In this document: positions 46,154 through 58,334 of the stretch, piece by piece | Position numbering within the stretch: the stretch's first letter is position 1 | Layout of the letters: each line of letters starts with the position of its first letter | NCBI RefSeq assembly: GCF_000281045.1 | Contig: NW_008246109.1 | Coordinates: 201,491 to 265,490, forward strand | Reading direction: 5' to 3' | Length of the DNA: 64,000 nucleotides | Source of the DNA: Saprolegnia diclina VS20 | Taxonomy: Eukaryota; Oomycota; Saprolegniomycetes; Saprolegniales; Saprolegniaceae | The notes under the pieces: model-generated | Seen by the model: the letters and a program-made list of their open reading frames with translations, nothing else | Told to the model about the DNA's origin: nothing | The model's database searches: none | Made by a program: the position numbers and the translations under genes

Positions 46154-48352
46154 ATGGCGAAGGGAAGAGCGCTGTCGGTCGACGACCTCACGCTGCAGAT
46201 CTCAGCGCTATGCTTGCTCCTGATGATGTCGATGGATGCGATCAAGTACGTACCTGGCGGCGCCGTGGTATATATGGCATGGAAGGCTCATGGTCATGTG
46301 CTCTAGCCCCGTGAAGGCGGTTTGCTCGTTTCTTGGCATTGACCCGTACACGATCGGGTGGCTCAATCTGCTCGTGCTCCTCGGTGTGCTCTACTACAAC
46401 CTCTCGGACGTGCTCTACTTTTGCATCCGCATCTTCCTCAACAGCGTGCTCTCGATCTTCTTCAAGAGCATTGAAATCGTCGGGAAGGACAACATCCCGA
46501 TGGACGGCCCCGTCATTTTCACGGGCAACCACGCCAACCAGTTTGTCGATGGCATGATTGTCATGATGAACTGCTACCGCAAGGTACTCCTCGACGATGC
46601 ATGTCATGCCTTGTGCTCATTGCTCGGTGCACCTAGGTGGGGTTTCTTGTAGCGGAAAAGTCCATGCACCGCCCGGTCATTGGAGACTTTAGCCGTGCGA
46701 TGGGCTGCATTCCCGTCGTGCGCCCGCAAGATGCAGTCTTGAAGGGCCCGGGGAAGGCTTGCATGCAAGCCTCGGATGACGACTCAGAGTTTATCCTCGT
46801 GGGCGAGAACACGACGTTCTTGACGTCGCTCGCGCGCGGCGACCAAGTCCGCTACGACGGCAAGACGGTCATGGAGTCGGGCGAGCCCGTCAAGGTCGAG
46901 AAGGTCCTCGACGACACGCACGTTGTGCTTTCGGGTCACGTCAAGAACCACGACGGCGACGTCATCTACGACTTTTCGGCGTACGGTATCTTCAAAAAGG
47001 TCGACCAGTCGCACACGTTTGGCGATGTGTACACGGCGCTCAAGCGCGGCAACTGCGTCGGCATCTTCCCCGAAGGCGGCTCGCACGACCGCACCGACCT
47101 CCTTCCGCTCAAGGCCGGCGTCGCGCTCATGGCGTTTGGCGTCAAGGACACGTACCACATCAACGTGCCGGTGGTGCCCGTGGGCCTCAACTACTTTCGC
47201 GGTCACCGCTTCCGCGGCCGCGTCGTCATTGAGTTTGGCGAGCCGATCTCCGTCACGAACGACGACATGGACGTATACAAGACGGACAAGCGCACGGCGT
47301 GCAACGCATTTCTGCACAAGGTGGAGGAAGGCATGCGCAGCGTGATTGTGACAGCGCCCGACTACACGGTGCTCCAGCTCATCTACACGGCGCGCCGCTT
47401 GTACCAGCCGTCGGGCATCAAGCTCTCGCCCAAGGAGACGCAGGACCTCAACCGCCGGTTTGCCGAAGCATACAAGATTCTGAGCGAGCTCCCGGACGCG
47501 CAAGACGAAATGAACGCGCTCCGGGCCAAGCTCGAAGAGTACCGGAAGAGCCTGAGCCTCATGGGCCTCACGGACCACCAGGTGCCGTACATTGCGTGGT
47601 GGAGCATCCACGATGTGATTTCGTCAGCGGTCTACGGCGTGTGCATCTTTGCGCTCGCGTCGATCCCGTCGTTTGTGCTCAATGCGCCGGTGGGGCTCAT
47701 GGCCCGCCACGTCGCCCGCGCCGAGCAGACCAAGGCGCTGGCCGGCTCGACGGTCAAGATTGCCGCCCGCGACGTTGTCTTGAGCAAGAAGATTGCATTT
47801 TCGATCGTCGCCGTGCCCGTGCTATGGATCTCGTACATGGTTCTGGCCATGCTCTTCACCAACTGGAAGTGGTCGAGCATCTTCCTGCTCACGGCGTCGT
47901 TCCCGCTCTTCTCGTACTTTGGCGTGCGCTCGGTCGAGGCCGGCATCATTGAGCTCAAGACGCTCCGCCCGCTCTTTTACCGGCTCCAGCCCAAGTACCG
48001 CAAGATCCAAGACGAGCTGCCGCAGCGCCGCGCGCGCCTCCAGATGGACGTGCGCCTCTTTGTGCGCAAGTACGCGCCGGTGCTTGGCCCGCTCGCGCAG
48101 TCGGCGCCGATGGACTGGTCGGCGTACATGCACTCGGTGGCCAAGACGGAAGACAAGACGACCTCGGAAGACGACAAGGAACGCCGCAACACGATCACAA
48201 AGAAGCACGATCTGAGCTTTCTCAAGCGCGAGAAGACGCCGTCGATGATCAACCTCCGGGCGATGGAGTCGGAGGGCAATGTCTCGGCACCGACGTCGCC
48301 AACGACGGCCGACGAGGAAGTCGACTCGCTCGACGACAAGAAGACGGTCTAG
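46154..48352 (+). CDS. glycerol-3-phosphate/DHAP acyltransferase (Gat1/Gat2-like)
   Basis: Exons 46154-46245, 46307-46583 and 46637-48352 give 694 residues. It carries out the first acylation of glycerolipid synthesis in the ER. Motifs: GNHANQFVDG (N-H-x4-D, catalytic His/Asp), GDFSRAMGCIPVVR, and FPEGGSHDRTDLLPLKAG (substrate-binding FPEG block). A long insert between these (about residues 150-235), and two or more C-terminal membrane spans (around FALASIPSFVLNAP and FSIVAVPVLWISYMVLAML), are typical of fungal Sct1/Gpt2 and oomycete relatives. The hydrophilic tail ends in Lys/Ser-rich sequence that could be phosphorylated. Confidence 0.93.
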
Positions 48353-49303
48353 TGCGTACATGTTGGCGCCGTATTCTTATAATCTGCATGTGAATATTGC
48401 TGTAGTCTACGAAAATAGTTGTGGTTTGTCGCTGGCTAATACGGTCGCTCGCTAGTCCTTGGAGAGTTGGGCTCCGATACATTTCTATCACAGTACTACT
48501 TGATGGTCAAGCTCGAACTATGAGCTCAGGATGCAACCGAGCAGCAAGTGACGTCCGTGCCTGCTTCTTGCTCACTCCATGCGTCGAGAATGACCTCGTA
48601 TGGACGGCTACGCAACACGGCTCATGGCTCGGCTCGCTGGACCAAGGTACCGGTGCAAGTTTTTATCTGTAGTGTGCCAACTCGGCAGAGTGCCGACTCG
48701 ATAGATGTACTGTTGGCTCAGTACATCCCTCGTTCACGAAGGCAGACAAGTTGCAACTACATATAGTAGGTCAGGATGCCGCATGAAATCTCATTTGACT
48801 TTTGTGTCAAGGTCCCGAGACGTCGTCGACCCCGCAACGCACGCCCAGCAACGCCATCATCCTCGAGACGCTGGAGCCAAGGACGAGATGCTGGGCGACA
48901 GCATCTCGGATGACAGATGAGCGGTCTTTTGCTCTTTTCGCTTCCATTTTCGATTCGCGAGAAGACGGTCAATCGGCACCGATGGAATCGATTGAAATCC
49001 TCTCGCGAGCGCTGTTCAAAGGTGATTTGACGCCGACGCGGTTCGTGTCCCTCTCTGCTTTGCGTGGGACGCCCGACGTTGTCCCTCCGATCCATTTCAT
49101 GGTTGCGTAAGACAGGTAAGACGGCAGTTCATATTTCCCTTGGTCAAGCCGAGCTGCCAAGGTTTTGCACTACCACAAGCCAGCGAAAAAACAGGCTCAG
49201 AGACGATGGAAGCGCTGCATACTGGTACTAGTCGGCGACCGCACAGCCCCCAAAAAAAATGGGAATTCCACAAACCATTTCAAATGCATCGCCAATAAAA
49301 GTG
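48353..49303. other. intergenic, nothing recognised
   Basis: About 950 bp between the acyltransferase stop and the tRNA. No reading frame has coding composition. Confidence 0.5.
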
Positions 49304-49376
49304 TGGTCTTACCCGGACTTGAACCGGGGACCTTCTCCACGTCAAGGAGACGTGATGACCGCTACACTATAAGACC
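49304..49376 (-). tRNA. tRNA-Val (anticodon GAC)
   Basis: 73 nt without encoded CCA. The acceptor stem GGTCTTA/TAAGACC is perfect. The D-arm is GTGT-AGCGGTCA-TCAC, with three pairs. The anticodon arm is TCTCC-TTGACGT-GGAGA, giving anticodon GAC after U33. The T-arm CCCGG-TTCAAGT-CCGGG is perfect and the discriminator is A. Internal A-box (TAGTGTAGCGG) and B-box (GGTTCAAGTCC) promoters are visible. There is no intron. GAC reads GUC/GUU, and GTC is very common in the neighbouring genes. Confidence 0.93.
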
Positions 49377-49732
49377 GCTCATGCAATTGGTCTCTAGTGT
49401 AAATATATATACAAAACAAATACAACCCAAGTCGATATATTGCGAACGAGTATTACGATAACTTGTCCAGTAGGTACAACCTCCAGCAGCAGTTGACGCT
49501 TCGACACTGTGTGCGGCTCGGTTACTGGAACAAGAGCACTGGCGCCGTGGAGGAGCCACTCTGGGGCAACTCCCTCGTTGCAATGCCCACCTGAATGTTT
49601 TCAGCTTTTTTAGAGCGCTTGAAATATTACGTCGTGTTAATTAACAGCCCATAGACGCCGCCAGGCAAGTCGGACGGCGCCGTTTTATTGGCCCCCTCCC
49701 GCATTGAGCTTGGCCGCACTTTTCTCATCACC
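49377..49732. other. intergenic, nothing recognised
   Basis: Spacer between the tRNA and the ubiquitin-like gene. A short AT-rich patch lies at its left end (about 49395-49440). Confidence 0.5.
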
Positions 49733-51431
49733 ATGGACGAGGTGCACGTGACGTTCAAGTTCATGCACGAGGAGACGATGGGGCTCACGACGCCGTTGGT
49801 GACGACGGTCCTCGCGCTCAAGGAGGAGATCGCTGCGTCTACGCAGCGCCCCGTCGCGGCCCAGCGCCTCATCTACAAGGGAAAGCTCCTGCACGACGAG
49901 ATGAGCCTCGCCGCGTACCACTTTGTCGACGGCGACACGATCCACGTCGTGACGGCGCCGCCGCCGGCCGCTGCACCGAGCCCTCACGCCTCCAGCCCGC
50001 CTAGCCCGACGCCGTCGCCGTCGGACGGGGACGAAGAAGCCAGCGAAAACGTCGGTCGCGAGCGCCCACCGTACGTATCGATGCACTTTATCCAGCTACC
50101 GCTCTCGCCGCAGCCCGCGCCCGCGCCCTCGCCTCCGGACGACGCCGCCCTCTTGCACCAAGCGCAGCAGTGGCGCGAAGAGACGGCGCGCTTGCCGCGC
50201 CCGGCATTGCACCCGACGCCCTCGTCCCACGCTGCATTCGTCGAGAGCGCGATCGAGCTCGGCGAAACGCTTTCGCACGTCTCGGCGCAGCTGCAGCGCC
50301 TCGCATGGGTCGTCAACCAAACGCCCGACGACGTCGAATCGGCGCGGCAAATGGCCTACTTGGCGTCGCTCCTTGAGGCCATGGGCCCGTACGCGCGGCG
50401 CTTGCACACGAGTTTGGCGCAACCGCCGGCGCCGGCCAACAGCGACCAGCCGTCGACGTCGCGCCTCATGGGCAACCTCCTGCGCGTGCTCGGCGGTCTC
50501 GACACCACGCGCGATAATCCGAACGACGCGTTCTCGCAGTTGCTTCTGATGCTGCAAGGCGTTCCGTGGTCGCTCACGGCCGAGCACCCGGCACAGGACG
50601 TGGCCAACGTCGTACGTCTTCCCACCCGTCATTCCGGAGACGTAGCCTTGTCTTGTAGATTTGGCAACTGTCGCTGCCCGACGTGACGACAGCCGAGATG
50701 CCGTCGCTGTGGCGGCCGACATCGGTGCAAGCCGCGCTCCAGCGCACGCTCGACGAGGTCCTCGGCCTTGGGCGCGTCAACGCCACGACCAATGTACGCT
50801 CCGCGACACTGCCCTGTCGACCATCGCTCCTCCTTGCACTAGGCCAACGAAGTCGACCGGCGCCTCGATCTATGGGCACGCGCGACCGCCGCCGAGTACG
50901 AAGGCTGGCTCGTACGACCTTTTGCGCTTGGACGATGCCACAATCGACGCTGTAGGACGCAGTGATCGACGCGCCAGACGCGACGAGCCGACACTGGAAC
51001 GGCGCCCACGTCCTCTTATGGCGCCGGGTCGCGTCGACCGTCGTGCACGGCACGCCCATGGACGACACCGCGTTTCGGTAGTCGGCTACCTCATTCGAGA
51101 CGTCTCATGCTGTAGCTAGTGACCTCGCACTGCCCTTTCTCTCGACGCTTGTCTGGGTGCTCGCGACGTACGCGCCGCACTTGCGCGCGCCGGTGGTTGT
51201 TGGCCGCCTTATTGACGGAGTACGCTTGCTATAAGATCTCTACCGTGTAAAAGGAAGGTTGCAATGTGCTTGCTGTAGGCGCTGGACCGCGCGGTCGCCA
51301 GTGGCGTGATCGCAGCGCCGATGCTGCCGTTCCTGCAGCAACGAGCTCGGACGTACACGAACGCACTCCTCCACCTCGTCGTGGCCCACACAGCCACCGT
51401 GGTGCTGGGCGACGGCCCGCCCGCCGCCTAG
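49733..51431 (+). CDS. ubiquitin-like domain protein (BAG6/ubiquilin-like N-terminus)
   Basis: Exons 49733-50611, 50659-50793, 50843-50911, 50956-51077, 51120-51219 and 51279-51431 give 485 residues. Residues 1-75 are a ubiquitin-like fold: VHVTFKF, then LKEEIAAS, QRLIYKGKLLHDEMSL and GDTIHVV. A Pro/Ser-rich linker (about 78-150) follows, then helical segments, a conserved-looking IWQLSLPDV block and a C-terminal hydrophobic region without a clear BAG or UBA domain. The Ubl sequence (RLIYKGKLL, D-x-x-x-L-x-x-Y) is nearest to BAG6/Scythe, which handles tail-anchored and misfolded proteins. The remainder is too diverged to assign. It ends 49 bp from the convergent DUF962 gene. Confidence 0.85.
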
Positions 51432-51480
51432 AACTGCAGTGTCTCGCAATGGCATGTATTGTATGGTTCATTTTCTGTGC

Positions 51481-52068
51481 TTATGCCCGCTTGTGGAAGG
51501 CGGCGAGGTTGACTTGGACTTGACGCTGGACGCGCTCGTGCATCTCGCGGCGGTACCCGAGCGGGAGGAGGATCTCGAGCACGACAAAGAGCGGGGCGGT
51601 GATGAGCGCTTGGTCGAGGCTGTCAAAGAGGGCCGGCGCGCGGCGCTCAAACACGCCGTGCCCGATGAACTGGAGGATCCAGGCGCCAATGTGAATGCCA
51701 GCGAGGAGGCGCCACGGCGTCTCGCCATACAGCGCTACATGCGCCTGCGTCCACGCCGTCGTCAGCGCATGCAGCAGGACAATCGCGATGGACGCGCCCG
51801 AGCCCGCGATCGGGTCGAGCGTCACATACCACAGCACGTAGACGACCATAGCGACAAGCCCAATGTCGAACGTCACGTACTCGGCGAGGCCGTACGGCGC
51901 TAAGAACGCATTGTCGGCGAACTGCGGCGCGCAGCTCCCGAGCGCGAGGCCTGTGATGAGGAGCGGCCAAATGCACACGAGGTGGATGTAAACGTTGATC
52001 GGGTTGGCATGGTACGAGAGGTAGAACGTCACTTGCTTCTCGAGGTTGAACTTGTCGGCAAGCGTCAT
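51481..52068 (-). CDS. DUF962/Mpo1-like membrane protein
   Basis: Single exon, 195 residues. The family signature is intact: YLSYHANPINVYIHLVCIWP at about 18-37, with conserved His residues at the start of the first span. A second block, IHIGAWILQFIGHGVFERRAP, follows in the second half. Four hydrophobic spans are visible. Yeast Mpo1 is an ER Fe(II)-dependent dioxygenase that alpha-oxidises 2-hydroxy fatty acids from phytosphingosine breakdown, and the conserved histidines bind iron. The same reaction is inferred here. Confidence 0.92.
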   Translation of the reverse strand: MTLADKFNLEKQVTFYLSYHANPINVYIHLVCIWPLLITGLALGSCAPQFADNAFLAPYGLAEYVTFDIGLVAMVVYVLWYVTLDPIAGSGASIAIVLLHALTTAWTQAHVALYGETPWRLLAGIHIGAWILQFIGHGVFERRAPALFDSLDQALITAPLFVVLEILLPLGYRREMHERVQRQVQVNLAAFHKRA

Positions 52069-53502
52069 GCTGCTGCTGCGTGCGGTAGCTGGCGTCTTGG
52101 GCTCTGAGGCTCAGTCGATGACCAGCGCTTCAAGAAGCTCGCAAATGGTTGAAGCCCTACCCCTTCGTGTGGGAAATGTGATTGCCATCTTGCTCTCTCT
52201 CTTCGCACAAGCAGGTCGAAGCACGGTGCGGGAGCATGAGCCTGAGAGTACGAGAGTATGAGAGCGTGGGAATGATCGGGTCCTGCGATAGAGTGCATGG
52301 CGACGCGCGAGGCAGCACCGCCTTGCGGTCGATGGGTGCGTGATTTGCACGTGAGAAATCGAAACCGATTTTCACGTGAGAAACACGCAGAGTGCTGGTC
52401 GTTGGATCTGGTCGCACAAGATGGGACAGCGATACGAGTACGTGGCACTTGGGCTGCGTCGTTAATGAGGCGAGAAGCTTCCACGAGCGTCAACTCGGAA
52501 GTCTAGTCGGTCGTTCGACTACCTGGCGATGGGACCGCGGAAGCAGTTTGCGACGAACGTATCAGATGGCGGTTCACAGCATCGTGCTTGATGAGGAAGA
52601 TACTTGCATTTCCAAACCAAAGCTGGCTTCGTCAAAGCTACCGATGCCTCTACCAACCCGGTAATACTGCAACAGTACCCGGTACGTAAATCATCATCAC
52701 GGAACAGGCTTGGACCGTTCTTGGCGCAGCTAGACGTCGTGCGCCAAGGTGTGCAGCTACACCCTGCAAGGATGTATGATGAGATCGATAACATCACACA
52801 AGTGACGTGGGGTGGCTTGTGGTGGTGCTGAATGTCTCGATGCGGGCAGCTCCTTCCTCGTGCCCTGGTCACCCACGGACTAGCACGCGACGTTCGTCGA
52901 ATTGTGACGACACCAACGACGACTCGCATGACCATGCACGAGATCGCTTGCAATGATGACTTGGTTGCTCGTGGTGCAACTGATGAAGCGGGGACTGTAC
53001 CTCTGCACTCGCAGCCGAGCAAAGCAAGACAGTGGCGGCCGACATGGAAGTGGCGGCGGACGCGCGAGGAGCCTCACGGGCCGTGACAAAGATAGCTCGT
53101 TCCCAGAGCTCGCTACTGCATTGAGCAGCAGCTCTTCTTCGTGATACCACGTCCAAATTCCTTGTGCTGAGCACGGTGGCACGCGCAAAGAGGCGGCCAT
53201 GGAATAGAATGGATGGCAGCCAAGTGATCGGAGTAATACCGGTAGCCGTGCGCCAGTCGTCCGCCGGACCGATCGAGCATCGCAAACTTCGTGCACCCAT
53301 GCGCCATGGTGGTGCGTGGAACACCACGTTTCCGAACGTGGCGTGGAACGTCGCGGCGTGTCGCGACGTTGGCAACCGGTACCGGTAATCCCACCGATCT
53401 GCCATTTTTAACCCGATTTTAATTATGGTAAGTATGGCAAACATGTATCCGACAGCTGGTGGATTTATCCGGACAAGCTCTGCTCCAATCATACATCCGA
53501 CC
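52069..53502. other. divergent promoter region, nothing recognised
   Basis: About 1.4 kb between outward-facing starts. Frames near 52519-53022 and 52880-53627 lack the local codon pattern. Confidence 0.5.
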
Positions 53503-54161
53503 ATGGCCGAGCAGCACCTCGCCAACGTCACGAGCGCGCTCGGCGCGATCGAAGAGTACCTCGCGCCGCTGACCAAGGCGTCGGTCGATGAGCTCACGAA
53601 AAACGCGGCGCCAATCGAGAAGGCCAAGCTCCAGGTCGGCCTCGGTACGCTACTACCTTGTCTCCATCACGCTCATGGCTCTTCCTCGTAGCCTACTCGG
53701 TGAATGCGCTGCTCTACAGTAGGCGCCTATCCTGCATGCATGGCCCAAGCTCATTGATGTATAGTCTTGCTCAAGACGCAAGGCGCGTCGTCCAAGGACC
53801 TGCGCCAGACCCAAGTCAAGCAAGAGCTGGACCGCGTCAAGGGCTTTGTCCAGAAGATCAAGTACTCGGAAGAGATGGGTGTGTACTTCGTCTTCTCGCC
53901 GCCTTGCATAACGAGCATGCACCTGTAGCCAAGGGCCCGCAGGTCAAGGTCGACGCCGAGGCCGCGGGGCGCTTCATCAACCACGCGCTGTCGTCCGACC
54001 AGGTGTACGTCAAGGCGTTGAACGAGCGCAAGGCGGAGGAGAAGACCGACGTCGAGGAGACCAAGACGGAAGAAAAGGCGTCCAAGGCGTCCAAGAAGAC
54101 CAAGAAGGCGCCGACGACGAGTACCTCGGCCAAGCCGGCCAAGAAGCAGCGCAAGCACTAA
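53503..54161 (+). CDS. C1D: C1D/Rrp47 nuclear exosome cofactor
   Basis: Exons 53503-53644, 53692-53718, 53765-53878 and 53929-54161 give 171 residues. An N-terminal Sas10/C1D helical domain (about 1-105) includes AYSVNALLYILLKTQG and the basic helix VKQELDRVKGFVQKIK that is conserved in C1D/LRP1. A Lys/Glu-rich disordered tail ends in KPAKKQRKH, a plausible nuclear and RNA-binding tail. The protein supports Rrp6 of the nuclear exosome in 5.8S rRNA and snoRNA 3' processing. Exon 2 is only 27 nt. It is convergent with PEX10, about 300 bp away. Confidence 0.93.
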
Positions 54162-54462
54162 TCTCATGTAATTATAATGGCTCTGTACATCGTCTACGAG
54201 GCGGTCAGTCGCTGAGACACAAACTCACGGGAACTTCTGCAGTCGTACTCGTACAGCAACCGCCGAGTCAGCAACGCAGAGCCCAGGGCCTGGCCATTCT
54301 AATGCTAGCCCATACCGTAGCCGTCAAGTCTACTGTCGTGGCCAACCCTGGGACTCAAGTCTACTGTCGTGGCCTACCCTATGACGTCCAACATACCGGG
54401 AATAAGAGCTTAGAGGAACCCAAGAACAGAGAACGAGAGGCCTTTTGCTCGGGCTTTCGCGA

Positions 54463-55677
54463 CTACTTGTAGCTGTAGATGCACTTGACGTCTTGGGGCT
54501 GCACGAGCTGCCGACACAGTGGGCACTCGGGCTTGTTTTGGCACCAGCCCACGATACACTCCCAGCAAAAGACGTGACCACACGGCGTCATCGCAGGGTG
54601 GCTACGCTCGGTCAAGCACAGTGCGCACTTGCGCTGCGCCGTGACAGTAGGTCGCGACTCGTCGGACGGGACGCGGTGTTGGTCGAGGCGGCGCGGGGCA
54701 ACCTCGACGCCAAGGAGCGTTCGAAGACAGGCCGACAGACCCAGTACAGACGAGAGCGCGAGTCGCAATAGAATCAAGTAGCCCTAGCGACGCACCGTCC
54801 AACAAGTGTCTCGTGGCGAGTGAGCTACCAGAATCGAAAACTGCGCGTGGGGCGCGTCCAGCTTGCGCGTCAGAATGTACCGGATGCCGGCCACGCGTTT
54901 CGCCATGTCAAAGTAGCGCCCATGGAGGTAGAAGAGCGCAAGGTGCACAGCCACCGCGGCCTGCATCCATGTCGTCACCGACGTCCCTGTACGGGCTTCG
55001 ATCGTCTGCGCCATCTCCTTGGCCCGCTTCACGAGGTCGTCCAGGTACGCGAGGAACTTGTCGACCTTGGACGGCGCTCTGCAACCCAAGAGCGTTGAGA
55101 CTGCTGGTTGAAGAGCGCAATACAACGTACCGGCGGGGCGTCGTCGGCGCCGACACGACAGCGTGCTGGTTGGTTTGCATCTGCAGGCGCTCGCGGGCTT
55201 GGCGACGAGCTTGCTGCAGCCGCGCCTGCGCCTCACCAGGGCGGAGGTTTGACCAGCCCAAGCTAGATCGCTGCTGCAGGTACGGAAGCACGGTCGCGAG
55301 CTGCAGCCACGAGAAGGTCGATGTCCATGAGAGCATGCGAGGACGCTCGCCCTCGACGCGGTAGATGTCGCAGTACTCCTCGCCCATCGTTTGAGACCCT
55401 GTGATACGATAAGGCCAAGTCATTTACAGAAGGTGTGTGTGGCACCCGTCATCGTCAAGTAGAGGAACTTGGTAAGGAGCTGGAGCTCGGGGTCGATCGA
55501 GAGCTGGGCCGCCGCCCCGCCGCCGCCTGCACGGCCCCAGAACTTGAGCTTCTCAACCACGTCATGCAGCTGCGTAAGGAGCTCGGACGCGTAGTACTCG
55601 TCCTTGGTCGCGGCGAGGACGACGCGCGACTGCGGCGCGGCCGCCGGCATCACCACGGCTTCGGCCGTCGTCGTCAT
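54463..55677 (-). CDS. PEX10: peroxisome biogenesis factor 10 (RING ubiquitin ligase)
   Basis: Exons 55677-55446, 55398-55131, 55078-54829 and 54783-54463 give 356 residues. The N-terminal Pex2/12 membrane domain holds TMGEEYCDI and a span near [12 protein letters not shown]. Near the C-terminus there is a complete C3HC4 RING: CALCL, then [10 protein letters not shown], ending CPLCR. PEX10 forms the PEX2-PEX10-PEX12 retrotranslocation channel and ubiquitinates the receptor PEX5. Two of three introns end in CAG. All phases close. Confidence 0.95.
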
Positions 55678-58334
55678 TGCCGATTAGCGTCGGAACGTAC
55701 ACTATTTAAAAGTCCAAGTGGCGAGCACTTTGTACTTAAATAGTGTTTGAATGGCTGTGTCGACCAGTTTGCCATTGACGCTAGAAAGGCCGCAGCGTCT
55801 GATCGCCGCATCTGTGTGTTGCTTGTTGTAAGCATGGTCTGTCTTGTGTGGATACACACCATTATCGTGGGTACATTCTGTCTGCAGTCCAAATGATAAC
55901 CCACCAATGACCGCTCCCTCCGATTCACGGCAACAGCAGGAGCAACCAACCTCCAACCTCGAAGCCTCCTATCAGCAGCTCCAGTACCGAAAACACCTTC
56001 CTCAAGCGCTTCAGCTCGTCTTGTGACGGAATGGCTGGCATCCTGGGGAAAGAAAGGCCAGGTCCCGGACCTGGTTTTTGATGTTCCGGACTCTTCAAGA
56101 TCGCATGTTGGGTTCCAACGCCGTCGTCTGTTGGGCTTCGAGAACGAGCGGCTGGGTGGCGCCATCGACGTAATAGCGGGCACTTGCTTGAAGCCAAATT
56201 TTGTATGTTCCGTCGTGGGGCTAGGCAGCGCCGCGTGGTTGAAGATGGGTCTTGTATGAAGCGGTTCGTGCTCCGACAAGACCGGTCGTCGAATCTCAAT
56301 GGGCTGGACCCATGGGTCAATAATACTTTATTATTGACCCATGGTTGGACCCGAGATGGCGTCGTCGACGGCGTCTTCTCGCTTGCGCGTCCGCACCGGA
56401 ACGCACGCTTCAATCTCCAGCACGACTCGTGCATCGTTCTGCATGATGGCACGTGCACGGAGCTGCATTGGTCTGGTCTCTCGGTACTCGCTCCTTTTCG
56501 TGCTCCGTGTCGTCACCGTGGTGCCACGCACGGTGGACCTGGTAAGGCAGCCGTTCGGTGGCCGCAATTCGCTGGCGTGCTGGCGCCAGCGCACCTGATG
56601 CGAGTTACGTCGACTGGCGCTCCACTGCGAGCACAAAGCCAACTCGATCGGGAGTAGCTAGCTACCTCTCTCGACGACGAATGGGCGCGGAAAAGGTAAT
56701 CCACGCACGGGTATTGGGAAGGGACGCAATCCCCACCAAGAGTTGCATATAGCCAAGTATATGAGCCTAAAGTTGGGTGCTTGGGAGGCGTTGAATCTGA
56801 GCTTCGTGCAGATCCCGTGCCGGAGCAAAAAGCTCCTGGCTTGTCGCGCTCGTGACGCCAGCGCCAGGGACACGGTCTTGATCATTGAAGTCGGATTTTC
56901 TATGTGTTGGGAAGGCGCTGGGCCGCTATCCACACCATGTCACAGAGTAGCAAGCACCGACGAGGATCGACTGCGGCCACACTCGAGACGCCAGCAACGA
57001 GTGCAAGAGACGTCTTTGGGGGCGTCGCTTCGAGGTGCCAATAGTAGGATGGATGTAAGGAGCTCCACGGAGCTCCGCGCCGCGTCCGTACGACTGGCGT
57101 TCCGGACTTGAAGGGCGGAACGTGGTCGGACCTGTCCACAGCCAAGTACACTGTAGGCGGATCTGACGTGGAAGGGCAAGCAAAGCGGCTTCCGACTGGG
57201 AAGCTCACCCAAGACGCGCGCCAGAGCCACGAATTAGCTACTCCGGCATTACACGAAATCGTCGGCAGCACGCCACGAAACGCCAGCGATGTCGCCGGTC
57301 CAGTACATAGGTCCTGCATATGCGGTCGTCACCATTGCGTCCAGTGGGTTACCAATGTGCGTATGCCTACTAACGCAAAGTTGTGCTGAACGGAGTCGTG
57401 TGTGAATCGTTGAAGCCAATCTCGCCGCCGCAGCAAAAGCTACTCGGCTTGCCCAGTGGTATATACGTCGGCGACACAATATGCTTGGCAATCATCCTCT
57501 CCACGCAACGCTATCTGAAGCACGTCTACGGGTATCCACCCACCGTTCAAGCCTCCTCTGTCCCACGTCTTGCGATCACTGGGCTGCAAATGCAAGCTCA
57601 CTGCTTCCGATCGCGAGTTTGTTGTCGTTTGAAGGCACCCATTGCCGTTCCGGCCTTTTGGACCAAGTTCCGACATGCCGTTTAAAAAATGGGCGCGCTT
57701 TTTTGCCCGTGCCTTGGTGTTTCTATCCAAGCTGATGTTCCGCTGTTGGGAACACGCATTAAATTCGGGTGGCCGCGTATCGCAGCCTCGGCCCGCTCTG
57801 CGTTTCAGTATACTGGTGCGTGGGGACGGCGTAAGTCACGGTCCATCGCTGTCCAAGGCATACAAAAACCAAGATGTAAAATAAAATCGCGTGCGTGTCA
57901 TCGCTTCTACGTGGCTGTCGCCGGATCTCGCCCATTACAGCTGGCGCCGAGGTATCCGCGAGATCCAGCGGAGCCCCACCAAACCCGCTTCAACTTTTGT
58001 TTGTATGCTCGCCGCCATAGGTTTGGCGCCGCATGAGAAGCCGCTCTCGGCTCTCATTGGTCGAAGCGGATTGGAATATTTTGCATAATAAAATGCGCAA
58101 ACCAATGAACGTTTACCTTGCATATGTATACTTTGGTGATTAAAATGGGCCTCGATCTTGAACGTGGCCGTGGCACTGGTAATATCGAAGCATTAAAATA
58201 CCTTGCACATTGTATGGAAACTGCGGTGACCGGCCGCGTTGCTTTTGTACTTGGTGTTTGTATCGGATGAAATCTCGGTCGGATCTCGGGTCGAGTTCAT
58301 TGTCCAATTTGCCGAGCCGACGATATCCATCGCG
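55678..58334. other. long intergenic region, one palindrome, no supported gene
   Basis: About 2.7 kb with shadow frames on both strands and none with the local codon signature. It contains the palindrome at 56310-56344. It may hold decayed transposon sequence, but no domain is recognisable. Confidence 0.5.
56310..56344. repeat. 16-bp perfect palindrome hairpin
   Basis: CCATGGGTCAATAATA (56310-56325), loop CTT, then TATTATTGACCCATGG (56329-56344). Both outer flanks also read TGGACC or similar, suggesting a larger imperfect inverted repeat. It could be the joined ends of a small element or a stem-forming signal. Confidence 0.75.
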
